Below, piece after piece: positions 7,501 to 14,313 of a stretch of DNA of 14,313 nt; positions within the stretch are counted from its first letter, which is position 1, and each line of letters starts with the position of its first letter. Origin of the DNA: Ilyonectria destructans (lineage: Eukaryota > Ascomycota > Sordariomycetes > Hypocreales > Nectriaceae); assembly GCA_020740775.1 (NCBI GenBank), contig JAHEWK010000072.1, positions 1 through 14,313 on the forward strand. Direction: 5' to 3'. Below the pieces are notes generated by a model. The model worked only from the letters and a program-made list of their open reading frames with translations, did not search any database and had not been told where the DNA came from. The position numbers were made by a program, and so were the translations under genes.

Positions 7501-7504
7501 CTAG
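7498..7504 (+). promoter_or_regulatory. Probable stop-codon readthrough site (UGA-CUA-G) between gag and pol
   Basis: Gag ends in UGA and the next four bases are CUAG, a context known to promote readthrough in several eukaryotic and viral genes. After it the same frame is open through the protease and integrase domains (to 8901), so a single readthrough event would give Gag-Pol without a frameshift. A UGA between in-phase gag and pol is also described for Candida Tca2. I did not establish a downstream RNA structure. Confidence 0.7.
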
Positions 7505-8901
7505 GAAGGAGCATTGGGAAATGTCGAGATATAATTACAATAGCTAAGGCTGTGTTCTCTATCTCTTCGTATCCCCTGCGAAGGTCATCTATCCTAGACT
7601 CAGGAGCGACGATTGATGTGTTCAATAAGATTGAACGCTTTTATAGATACCGACCAGCTAAGGCAGATGACTTCCTTATTGCAGGGGAAAATCGAGTCCA
7701 AATACAGGGCTACGGTCAGGTTGATATTGAGACCAAAGGACTTAACGGTCCTAGGACTATCGGTCTAGATGATGTTGCCTATTGCCCTGACTTCCCTTGC
7801 AACCTAGTATCCCTACGGAAGCTATTACGGAAGGGCTATTGGTGGGACACACGCCCAGCCTTCAACTGTCTCCGAACAGCCAACGGAAATATCCTTTGCT
7901 ATCTATCTGATCAATATGACCAATTTGTCATTGAAAGCAAAGCATCTGATCAGATGATTGATGCAGAGACTGCCTTTCTATCTCGACACAAGCACAACTC
8001 ATCGACCTGGCCGAGGGCTGAAAAACAAGATGCCCGGAGATGGCACCTACGCCTGGGTCATCCAGGTCCTGATACCTTAGAACGGCTAGTCAGGAAGGTA
8101 ACAGGGGCCCGGATCAAAGGGATCCCGACAGCTAAATGCGATGACTGCGGCGTATCAAAGATGAAACGTCAGATCAGCCGGAGACCTAGGGACCTAGAAA
8201 ACGGACCTGGCCTGAGACTGGCAATTGACTTCCACGACTTCGATACGGATCCCGGAGGGAGAGATCCAAATGGGTATGTCAGTCTGTTATTAATAACAGA
8301 CCGCTATTCAGGTTATATCTGGGATTATTACCTAAAAAGCCGACAACATAAGGATCTTATCCCTATCTTCAAAGACTTCCTAGGCTACCTATTGCGGCAC
8401 TACCAAATCAAGCCAAAGGTTATCGAATGCGACAGGGAAATCCTAGGAAAGTCAGAAGACCGGCCTCGTCTAGTCTATCGATTCTTCACAGGGATGTACA
8501 TCATTGTGGAGTCAACAGCTGCAGACACAGCTGCCCAGAATGGGGGCGCCGAAGCTTCCGGGAAAATCATCAAAAATAAGGCTAGGGCTATGAGGGCTGG
8601 AGCCCGGCTTCCGTCACATCTGTGGCTTGAGATCTATCGGGCTGCTGTCTATCTGAACAACCGGACCCCCAAATGCATCAACAACTGGGAAACCCCTTAC
8701 AGCCGATTCCACACAGCTATTGCCCAGCGCGATGGTCACGGCGAAGAACACAAGGTCCCCTATCTAGGCCACCTACGGGTCTATGGATCCAAGGCATTTG
8801 CGATGACCCAAGATGCCCTGAAGGGGCGGAAGAAGAAGCAAAGATTGAACCCTCGGCCTGGATCGGCTACCTTGTGGATACCAGTCATCCAATATCTATA
8901 G
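7501..8901 (+). pseudogene. pol: Copia pol, 5' part: protease, zinc-binding domain and integrase core
   Basis: Open in gag's frame from the UGA onward, with no ATG needed if translated by readthrough. The protease active site is LDSGAT, Asp at 7597. The integrase N-terminal zinc domain is H-x4-H-x25-C-x2-C (His 8044 and 8059, Cys 8137 and 8146). The catalytic core has Asp 8227 (AIDFHDF), Asp 8431 (ECDRE) and Glu 8551 (GGAEASGK), so the DDE triad is present. These parts cleave the polyprotein and insert the cDNA. After ...LKGRKKKQRL the frame breaks near 8846 by loss of one base. The next residues (EPSAWIGYLV) are in another frame, and a second single-base loss near 8876 shifts it again (YQSSNIYRIWNPATGKII). 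Catalytic domains look intact; the product would end prematurely at TAG 8899-8901. Confidence 0.88.
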
Positions 8902-9448
8902 GATCTGGAACCCAGCTACTGGAAAGATAATATCAATCCGGGACGTCATCTTCAATGAAGACGATCAATTTGACGGAGACATCAATAAGCTAAGAGATGA
9001 CCTTCTCCGAGTCGGAAGGGATGAGCTAAATCAGCTACTGAATCAAGTAGAAGAGGCTTATCAAGAACAGTCAATCGACAAATCTATCCCAGAAGACAAC
9101 AACCAAGCTGCAGCTAGCAGTTATTCAGAAGGCTTCCACTACGAGGACGAGGATAAGGATAACTACAATCCGAACCCGTATAAGGAAGACCGAGATACAA
9201 GGATGACTTCAACGGCGGAACAGTCTGATCACTGTCCGGAACCATTGAGCGTCCTAGGACTCCTAGGGTCAACGAGTTCAATCTAGGAAAGCAAGGGGAA
9301 CAAACGTCTCAGACGAATCCCCTAGCGCCGAAGAGAGACCGTATCCGACCCCTGTATCTCTCCCACCAGCAGGACTTTTAGCAATGACGATCCAAGCTGA
9401 GCCCGATTAACAAGGCAAGCTAGATCAAGGTCAGCCTTAAGACCCGAA
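8902..9448 (+). pseudogene. pol: Copia pol linker between integrase and reverse transcriptase, shattered
   Basis: Coding traces continue in changing frames. 8876-9283 (frame 2) reads through SIRDVIFNEDDQFDGDIN, the usual post-integrase copia segment, and an acidic, low-conservation stretch before TAG at 9284. A plausible continuation in frame 1 (RVNEFNLGKQ, about 9267-9296) runs to TAG 9376. LPPAGLLAMTIQAEP is in frame 0 (about 9360-9404). Stops at 9376, 9382 and 9421 close frame 1. Several indels are required, but exact sites in this poorly conserved linker cannot be fixed without a related intact copy. Confidence 0.7.
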
Positions 9449-11173
9449 GTGTGGAAGGCAGCATTCATGCCGGAAGACTAGCTAGCCCGATTGGAACCCT
9501 CAATGGAGTAGTCATCGATAAAGCTAAGCTGCAACGGCTACTAAAGAAGCCTAGGAACGTACACCGAAGTCAGCTACCAAAGCTGCCACGGCACCATCGA
9601 GATCTTCTAGATCATCTGATGAGACCTCAATTTGAGCAAGCTGAAAAGGACCACTTGCAAAGTCATAAGGTTATGAAGTCCTGGATAGAGGTTGATCTAG
9701 ATGACCCTCGAACCCTTGACAAACAGACCCTAGATTGCATGTGGGTTTACGTCTATAAGTTCGATAAGCATGGTCGATTTATCAAGTGCAAAGCCCGGCT
9801 AGTTGTTCGAGGAGACCAACAGCCGAAAGGGCTAGATGAAGAGACCTATGCCTCGACATTAGCCGGAAGGTCATTCCGATCCCTGATAGCAATAGCTGCC
9901 CGATTTGACCTCGAGCTATTGCAATACGACGCAGTCAACGCCTTTGTCAACGCTAGGCTAGACCGTCAGGTCCTAATGCGGATGCCCCCTGGATACAGAA
10001 AGGAAGGAAAGATCCTACTGATCCAGAAAGCCCTATACGGTCTACGAGAATCACCCCTCCTTTGGCAGAAAGAGCTTACAGCAACTCTTCAAGAGCTAGG
10101 CTTTGAGCCAGTTCAACACGAGCCCTGCTGTATGACAAAAAACGGGATCATCGTCTTCTTCTATGTTGATGACATTGTCTTCGCATTTAAGAAAGATAGG
10201 ACCCAGGAAGTCAAGAAGACCGTTGCCGAGCTAAAGGAACACTATAACCTAACTGGAGGGCAAGAGCTACAGTGGTTCCTAGGGATTGAAATCATCCGAG
10301 ACCGCAAGCTAGGACTTATCTGGTTATCCCAATCCGATTACCTTGACAAGATAGCTAACCTAGCTGAAGACCTAGATCAACGTCACAACAGCCCGATGAA
10401 AAGAGAAAGACTAAGACAGTCAACAACTCGAGCCTCAATTGCATCAATTCGAAGATATCAACGGAAGGTCGGATCGCTCCTTTATGCAGCTGTGATGACC
10501 CGACCAGATATAGCATTTGCTGTATCTCTGATAGCTAGGTTTAACATGAACCCAAGTTCCGAGCATCATCAAGCTGCAGACCGGATCCTCCTGTATCTTA
10601 GGAAGACCAAGGCTCTAGCTCTTCAATTTGGTCAAGACGATCAATTCCTTGTGGCCAGCGATGCATTTTGCAGACAACCCAGACCGGAAAAGCTCCCAAG
10701 CCTATATCATGAGGCTATTTGGAGGGACTATTGGATGGAGGGCCAACAAGCAAGCAACAGTTACGACGTCAACAACCGAGGCCGAGCTACTAGCCCTATC
10801 ACAAGCAGCCAAGGAAGCTATGTTCATTTCCCGGCTAGTCAAAGAGCTAGGGATCAAGCTGGAAGAGGAACGCATTCACATTCAATGTGACAACCAGCAG
10901 ACTATCAAGCTAGTCACCAAGGATGTCAATAAGCTGCAAACGAAGCTACGGCATGTTGATATTCACAATCATTGGTTGAGGCAGGAAGCCCAGAGGGATA
11001 GGATCCGGATCGATTACACCCCAACAGAGGATATGATTGCAGACGGGCTTACAAAGGCCCTTAGCAACGCGAGCCTTCAGAAGTGTGTGGATCAGCTAGG
11101 CCTGGTAGATATCTCAGGGTATCTAGACCAAAGGAAGCTCAAGGAACTGAAGGAAGAAGACCTAGGGACTTGA
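9449..11173 (+). pseudogene. pol: Copia pol, 3' part: reverse transcriptase and RNase H
   Basis: VWKAAF (frame 2 from 9449) joins GRLASPIG (frame 1) across a one-base loss near 9469. Frame 1 then carries the RT: KCKARLVVRGDQQPKG, first catalytic Asp at 9928 in QYDAVNAFVNA, YGLRESPLLW, and the YVDD box (10162-10173) with two metal-binding Asps. Copia-type connection motifs follow (RKVGSLLYAAVMTRPDIAFAV). RNase H begins with SDA (Asp 10660), then the frame shifts to frame 2 at 10666-10669, probably by loss of two bases. The rest follows in frame 2: TSTTEAELLAL, IQCDNQQTIKL and YTPTEDMIADGLTKAL, with the E and D catalytic residues visible. It ends at TGA 11171-11173. RT and RNase H copy the RNA to DNA and degrade the RNA template. 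Domain content is complete but this copy is not translatable as one protein. Confidence 0.9.
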
Positions 11174-11202
11174 AGGCAGCTGTATCCTGGCCGGCTTCAG
11201 CT

Positions 11203-11211
11203 GGGGGGGTA
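11203..11211 (+). other. Polypurine-tract-like G-run before the 3' LTR
   Basis: Seven G (11203-11209) followed by TA end directly at the 3' LTR start. A purine run at this place normally survives RNase H and primes plus-strand DNA synthesis. The intervening T makes it slightly unusual. Confidence 0.5.
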
Positions 11212-11481
11212 TGTTGGATTGAGACCTCGTGTGGCGGCATAACATGCCTGATCCGGACTGCCGGATCCGGACAGCCTGATCCGGAACGCCGGATGTGGTA
11301 ATAAGCCGGATCCGGCATCATAACAACGCCGGATCCGTCTCCCTTTGGCACCCTGATCTAGATCCCTTTGAGTATAAAGGAGGGCCCCTGTGACCCTCAA
11401 TCAATGCAGGACAATCACATCAATTTACATCATTTGATCAATCATCTCTGCTATTGCATACAGCAAATTGCGTATCCAACA
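11212..11481 (+). repeat. 3' LTR of the copia element
   Basis: It is 270 bp, the same length as the 5' LTR and identical to it by eye, including the half-site array and TATA box. ACTCC follows at 11482-11486. Confidence 0.96.
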
Positions 11482-11560
11482 ACTCCACCAAATGCAAGTA
11501 ACACAGGATTACCACTTTAACCGAAGTACATTGCTATCACCCAATTTAACGGGGCAAGAG

Positions 11561-11661
11561 GTACCTTTTTTGGTCGAGTCAACGACTTTTGGCTTGGTCA
11601 ACGACCCCCCCGTGAGGGACGAACGGGGGGTGGAGCTGTGCTGGGACCGAGACCCCCCTAG
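11561..11661 (-). repeat. Right terminal inverted repeat of the pogo-like transposon
   Basis: Reverse complement of the left end, with two inverted GTCGTTGAC motifs. It ends in CCCCCCTAG followed by TA (11662-11663). Finding it about 8 kb from its partner shows that the copia element lies inside the transposon. Confidence 0.88.
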
Positions 11662-11663
11662 TA

Positions 11664-12292
11664 GGTTTTATTAGCTGGGGATTTGGGAGTTAGGGTTAGC
11701 AAAAATCGCCGGTGGTTGGGGAACACTTTTTTTTCAAACACCAAATATTATATACCTAAATAAGGAAAGTTCAATTCCAAGATAAGCGAACCTGGTCCCA
11801 GTGTCGTATGTATTTTGTAGAATTAATTATGGTATTTCAAAGAAACGTGGCCGGAATGCTTGTCTGACGGTTAATTCAAAATGGGTATAGCGGCTGGCCC
11901 CATGCCCCGGAACTGAAAGCGTGCCCCGGAACTGAAAGCGAAGCGAGAAGTGAAGGGGACTACTACCCCGGGAACCGACAGGGGGTTGTCCGACTACAAA
12001 TCTGACGCCAAGCCTTCCCGATTCGTGCTCTTGGCTTTTACTGTAACGTGATCTCAGGTGAATTCGAGCACGTGTTAGACTCGGATAAAATTTGTTCCTG
12101 CCACCCTTGCTTTGTTTTCGCCACTCCCCTCCCGTAACCCCGAGGTTTCTTGTGATGTAATCGCTTCTGACTTCCATCTATGTCGCTGGATTCGGTCACC
12201 TGGTCAATGTCCACATACACCCATGCTCGCACCCTCAAATATACTTCCTGCCACCATTGCTCACTCACTGCTGACTTCTACGTCTTGGGGAA
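11664..12292. other. Gene-free spacer with a 19-bp tandem repeat
   Basis: No ORF here looks like a gene. TGCCCCGGAACTGAAAGCG occurs twice in tandem at 11903-11921 and 11922-11940. A single TTAGGGTTAG near 11690 is too short to be telomeric repeat. Composition changes from AT-rich (11720-11880) to GC-richer beyond. I see no Helitron terminus that I can support. Confidence 0.5.
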
Positions 12293-12529
12293 ATGTTCAC
12301 TCCTGCCACTGTTTGCACCAGTTGTCTCCGGGACTGGACTGATTCTCGGTATCGTACATGCGATAGATGTCGGTCTCGAACACGACCCTACCACTGGATT
12401 CGACGGCAACCTGACGTTCCTGAGAACACCATCCCTTCAATTCTTCCACCCAACTTCGATCCGTTTCACAATTCTAAAATACTACGTCACCCCATGCACA
12501 TTGGAGCGGCGATGGGGTGCATGGGGTAG
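12293..12529 (+). CDS. Small ORF with a C-x2-C-x11-C-x2-C motif, unidentified
   Basis: The frame is 78 aa from ATG 12293. Residues 8-26 contain CTSCLRDW...RTCDRCR, two cysteine pairs that could bind zinc, followed by an Arg-rich then Pro/Asn-rich stretch. It could be a fragment of an N-terminal zinc-binding domain of a mobile-element protein; similar cysteine pairs upstream (CHHC, about 12252-12263, another frame) hint at a frameshift. It is not a full Zn2Cys6 domain. It faces the helicase relic end to end. Could be chance; confidence is low. Confidence 0.25.
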   Translation: MFTPATVCTSCLRDWTDSRYRTCDRCRSRTRPYHWIRRQPDVPENTIPSILPPNFDPFHNSKILRHPMHIGAAMGCMG

Positions 12530-12582
12530 CCTCAGCCGAAGGCTGTGTGTCCGCGGGCCGGGAAGCTATTCCTACTGCTGCA

Positions 12583-13754
12583 TTATCTACGTACTGATCC
12601 ATTGGCATGGCTATTCTTGGTATTATGTGACATGTACGGATTCCGTGTGAGCACCTGTCGTTTCCTAAGCTCCTGATCCCTCATCTTCATCTTCATGCCA
12701 TCCGGGGGAGACCCGTAGGCCAGGTGATTACGATCAAATGGTGCATCCAACATCAGACCCTCGAGCGTTTTCACGCGAGAGACAGCCACGTAGCTTAAAC
12801 CAGTCTGAAAGTCCCGGCAGGACAGATCTGTAACTATCATGTCTTCGGTGATGCTTTGTGACTTGTGCACGGTAATTGCGTAGCATACGATCAGGGGAAA
12901 CTGGGTGCGAGCGCAGAGAGTGGCTCCGATGAGGAAGTCCCTCTCCACTGGGAGAATCGGCACAATCTTCCTGCCATCAGCGGTGGTCAGCAATACCGGT
13001 CCGCTGTATTTGTCAAACTCCATCATGAACACAGGGAGGGTCTTGGATGGGGTCGGCCCCAGGTGCCCAGCCGATATCGTAAACTGTGCCGCGAGGCCAA
13101 CTGGCTGCCAAAGGTTGGACGTCAGCATCAGACGGGAGCCAATGCATATGGGGATCTGCTTCGCAAGGTTACCCGCCTTGTCATCAGGCGCAGCAGCCGC
13201 GCCGGGGCCGACGTTCTTAGCCATGACCTGGATGACTGGCCGGCTGAGGCGGTCGAGGTGATAGTGGTTATATTCGTTCACCCTATCTTTAGTGGCGTAT
13301 ACGTAAGGCGTTGACAAACCTTGCGACCTCTTGATCGTCTAGTTTTGCCTGTACGGCTGGAAAGGAGCTTCCAGGATTCCACAGATAGTTGAAGCAGCCG
13401 CAATTCCCCGAGAGCTAGGCGGAGTGCCTCCTGATCGTCGCCACGCTGCCGCTGGACAACTTTCAAGAAGACCGATTTATCGAATCGCCTATATGCGTTT
13501 CTGCCCTTGATCTCTACTCCCTGAACCTCTTTATCGTAATAAAGCGGCTTCTGCAGCACAGGGGGAAGCTGAAAGAAGTCACCAACCAACAGGATGTTCA
13601 GGCCGCCAAAGAACTCTTCGTTCTTATTTGGGAACGCCTCTCGGAGACGGTCATCGATCCAAGATAGCTGACGCAGTCCCAGCATGCTCTTCTCGTCAAT
13701 GATCAGATACTTGATGTCTTTAAGCTTCTTCTCGCGGTCGATCCTGGCTGGCAT
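12583..13754 (-). pseudogene. PIF1-like (possibly Helitron-derived) helicase, truncated and frameshifted
   Basis: On the minus strand from 13754: YLIIDEKSM (Walker B/motif II, about 13690-13710), then GDFFQLPPV (motif III, about 13558-13584), then a conserved VVQRQRGDD segment. After LSSR the frame breaks near 13350 and again near 13300. The main C-terminal ORF (13317 to 12583) holds GSRLMLTSNLW, RTQFPL, TVHKSQSIT (motif V-like) and GLSYVAVSRVKTLEGL (motif VI with its Arg). Inside, 13035-13095 is out of frame, flanked by compensating indels. The Walker A part is missing: the ATG at 13752-13754 is preceded directly by an in-frame TAG and no homology is visible upstream. Such helicases unwind DNA; in fungi many are Helitron remnants, but no Rep domain or Helitron end is visible, so a stand-alone PIF1 paralogue is equally possible. 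Confidence 0.82.
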
Positions 13755-14313
13755 CTACATTCTGTCGTTAGCCCGAAGTACTGCGATCATTAAGTAAGAA
13801 TATCTGCCCCAGGCCCCTCTGAACCTTTAAACGCGCCGAGTTGAGATATTGGGAGTCAGTGACACAGTCTCCCCTGCACGGCGTTGTGAACGATGGCCGC
13901 GCTGGATAGCAGCCCGCTTGGCCCTTGCGCCGGCCAAGGAGGAATCGTCCTGTGAGTCTCTCCCGCACTTGAGGAATCTAGGAGCCAAGTCAGGGTGCTA
14001 TATGAGACGTGCTGCTTCGGATAGTAGACGGATCAGAATGTGAGGCGGTTAGTAGTGTCGTTGGCTGCACAGGGGGTGAGGGAGCTATTGTACGGAAGAG
14101 CCGCGAGCTTTGTTGGGTTGGTGGAATTGGCGTCCCAACACTACACGCGGCTGGCTAATCGACGCCCCGGATAACGTCTTCGCTGTATGACATTGCCGTA
14201 GCCTCTCTGGCGACGTAGGCTGGGTTCCGAATCTGTCGTTAAGGGGCGATAGGCCAGCATCTTCTTCAGTTCTCTTCGGAGCGGGACTCTCAGTTGAAGA
14301 AGGACCGACGGCG
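13755..14313. other. Right end of the window, no recognisable gene
   Basis: No family motif is seen on either strand. On minus, a frame without ATG is open from the edge (14312) to TAG at 14085-14087, 75 codons rich in Ser, Pro, Arg and Gln; it could be the 3' end of something beyond the window or chance. TAACGACAGA occurs on the minus strand near 13762-13771 and 14230-14239. The Walker A and N-terminal part expected for the adjacent helicase is not here. Confidence 0.4.

Larger units (their letters stand above)
5892..11486 (+). mobile_element. Full-length Ty1/copia LTR retrotransposon with ACTCC target duplication
   Basis: The element proper is 5897-11481 (5585 bp), flanked by ACTCC at 5892-5896 and 11482-11486. 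It has two 270-bp LTRs, a primer-binding site, gag, then pol in the order protease, integrase, reverse transcriptase, RNase H. Integrase before RT is the defining copia (Pseudoviridae) order. A G-run lies just before the 3' LTR. It sits inside the pogo-like transposon, 72 bp after the transposase stop. The LTRs look identical, implying recent insertion, yet pol is frameshifted. Confidence 0.95.
3334..11661 (+). mobile_element. Pogo/Fot1-like DNA transposon, interrupted by a nested copia element
   Basis: The left end at 3334 and right end at 11661 both begin CTAGGGGGG reading inwards, and each is flanked by TA (3332-3333, 11662-11663), the Tc1/mariner target duplication. The ends are inverted repeats of about 100 bp. 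Subtracting the copia element (5897-11481) and its 5-bp duplication gives an original length of about 2.74 kb. It carries a transposase with HTH and DDE motifs of the pogo class. Pogo/Fot1-class elements move by cut and paste. The transposase is broken, so mobility would need a helper in trans. Confidence 0.85.

Noticed and set aside
8673..8930. 85-aa ORF overlapping the end of integrase as a separate gene
   Set aside because: Only its last part (PSAWIGYLV) is meaningful, as the pol frame between two single-base losses.
11685..11700. TTAGGGTTAG resembling telomeric repeat
   Set aside because: Less than two units, with no array and no chromosome-end context.
12293..12400. Zn2Cys6 transcription factor suggested by CDRCR
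   Set aside because: The six-cysteine pattern is not completed; only two cysteine pairs with an 11-residue spacer are present.
12865..13314. 149-aa and 118-aa plus-strand ORFs
   Set aside because: They are antisense shadows of the helicase relic, whose motifs read clearly on the minus strand.
1..14313. CRISPR array, tRNA or rRNA genes
   Set aside because: No regularly spaced repeats with unique spacers and no tRNA or rRNA signature was seen. The tRNA-Lys similarity at 6167 is a 14-base primer-binding site only.

Overview
The window looks like a transposon-rich, gene-poor stretch of a filamentous ascomycete (Pezizomycotina) genome. The evidence is a 46-bp fungal-type intron with a branch-point motif, a DUF3435-type tyrosine recombinase, a pogo/Fot1-like Tc1/mariner transposase, a Ty1/copia retrotransposon and a PIF1-type helicase relic. 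I see no intact host housekeeping gene, rRNA, tRNA or CRISPR array.

Layout, left to right. (1) 1-819: the 3' part of a DUF3435 tyrosine-recombinase gene (the family that includes Starship captains), cut by the window edge, with one intron and one frameshift. (2) 820-1980: a purine/pyrimidine-asymmetric block, a 16-bp repeat with an inverted partial copy, then about 820 bp of TTTTA and TTTTC pentanucleotide repeat decaying into CT-rich sequence. (3) 2008-3096: three solo LTRs, each with its own perfect 5-bp target duplication (GGACC, TTACT, ATTTT), set in AT-rich, TA-rich sequence. (4) 3332-11663: a pogo-like DNA transposon with TA target duplication and terminal inverted repeats of about 100 bp. 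Its transposase (about 3664-5819) is broken by frameshifts. (5) 5892-11486: a complete copia-type LTR retrotransposon inserted inside that transposon, just past its transposase gene, with 5-bp target duplication ACTCC and two 270-bp LTRs that look identical. (6) 11664-12580: mostly featureless sequence with a 19-bp tandem repeat and a small cysteine-pair ORF. (7) 12583-13754, minus strand: a decayed PIF1-like helicase, possibly Helitron-derived. (8) 13755-14313: nothing recognisable.

Order of events inferred from nesting: the pogo-like element inserted first, and copia inserted into it later and probably recently. The copia element is the most informative part. Gag and pol are in the same frame, separated only by a UGA stop in the leaky context UGA-CUA-G. 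The primer-binding site directly after the 5' LTR matches the complement of an internal tRNA-Lys(CUU) anticodon arm ending at position 39, which suggests half-tRNA priming as in Drosophila copia. The U3 region carries a dense array of palindromic CCGGATCCGG-type sites. However, pol has several small indels, so this copy should not be autonomous unless they are sequencing errors.

All family assignments come from motifs read by eye. No database search was run.
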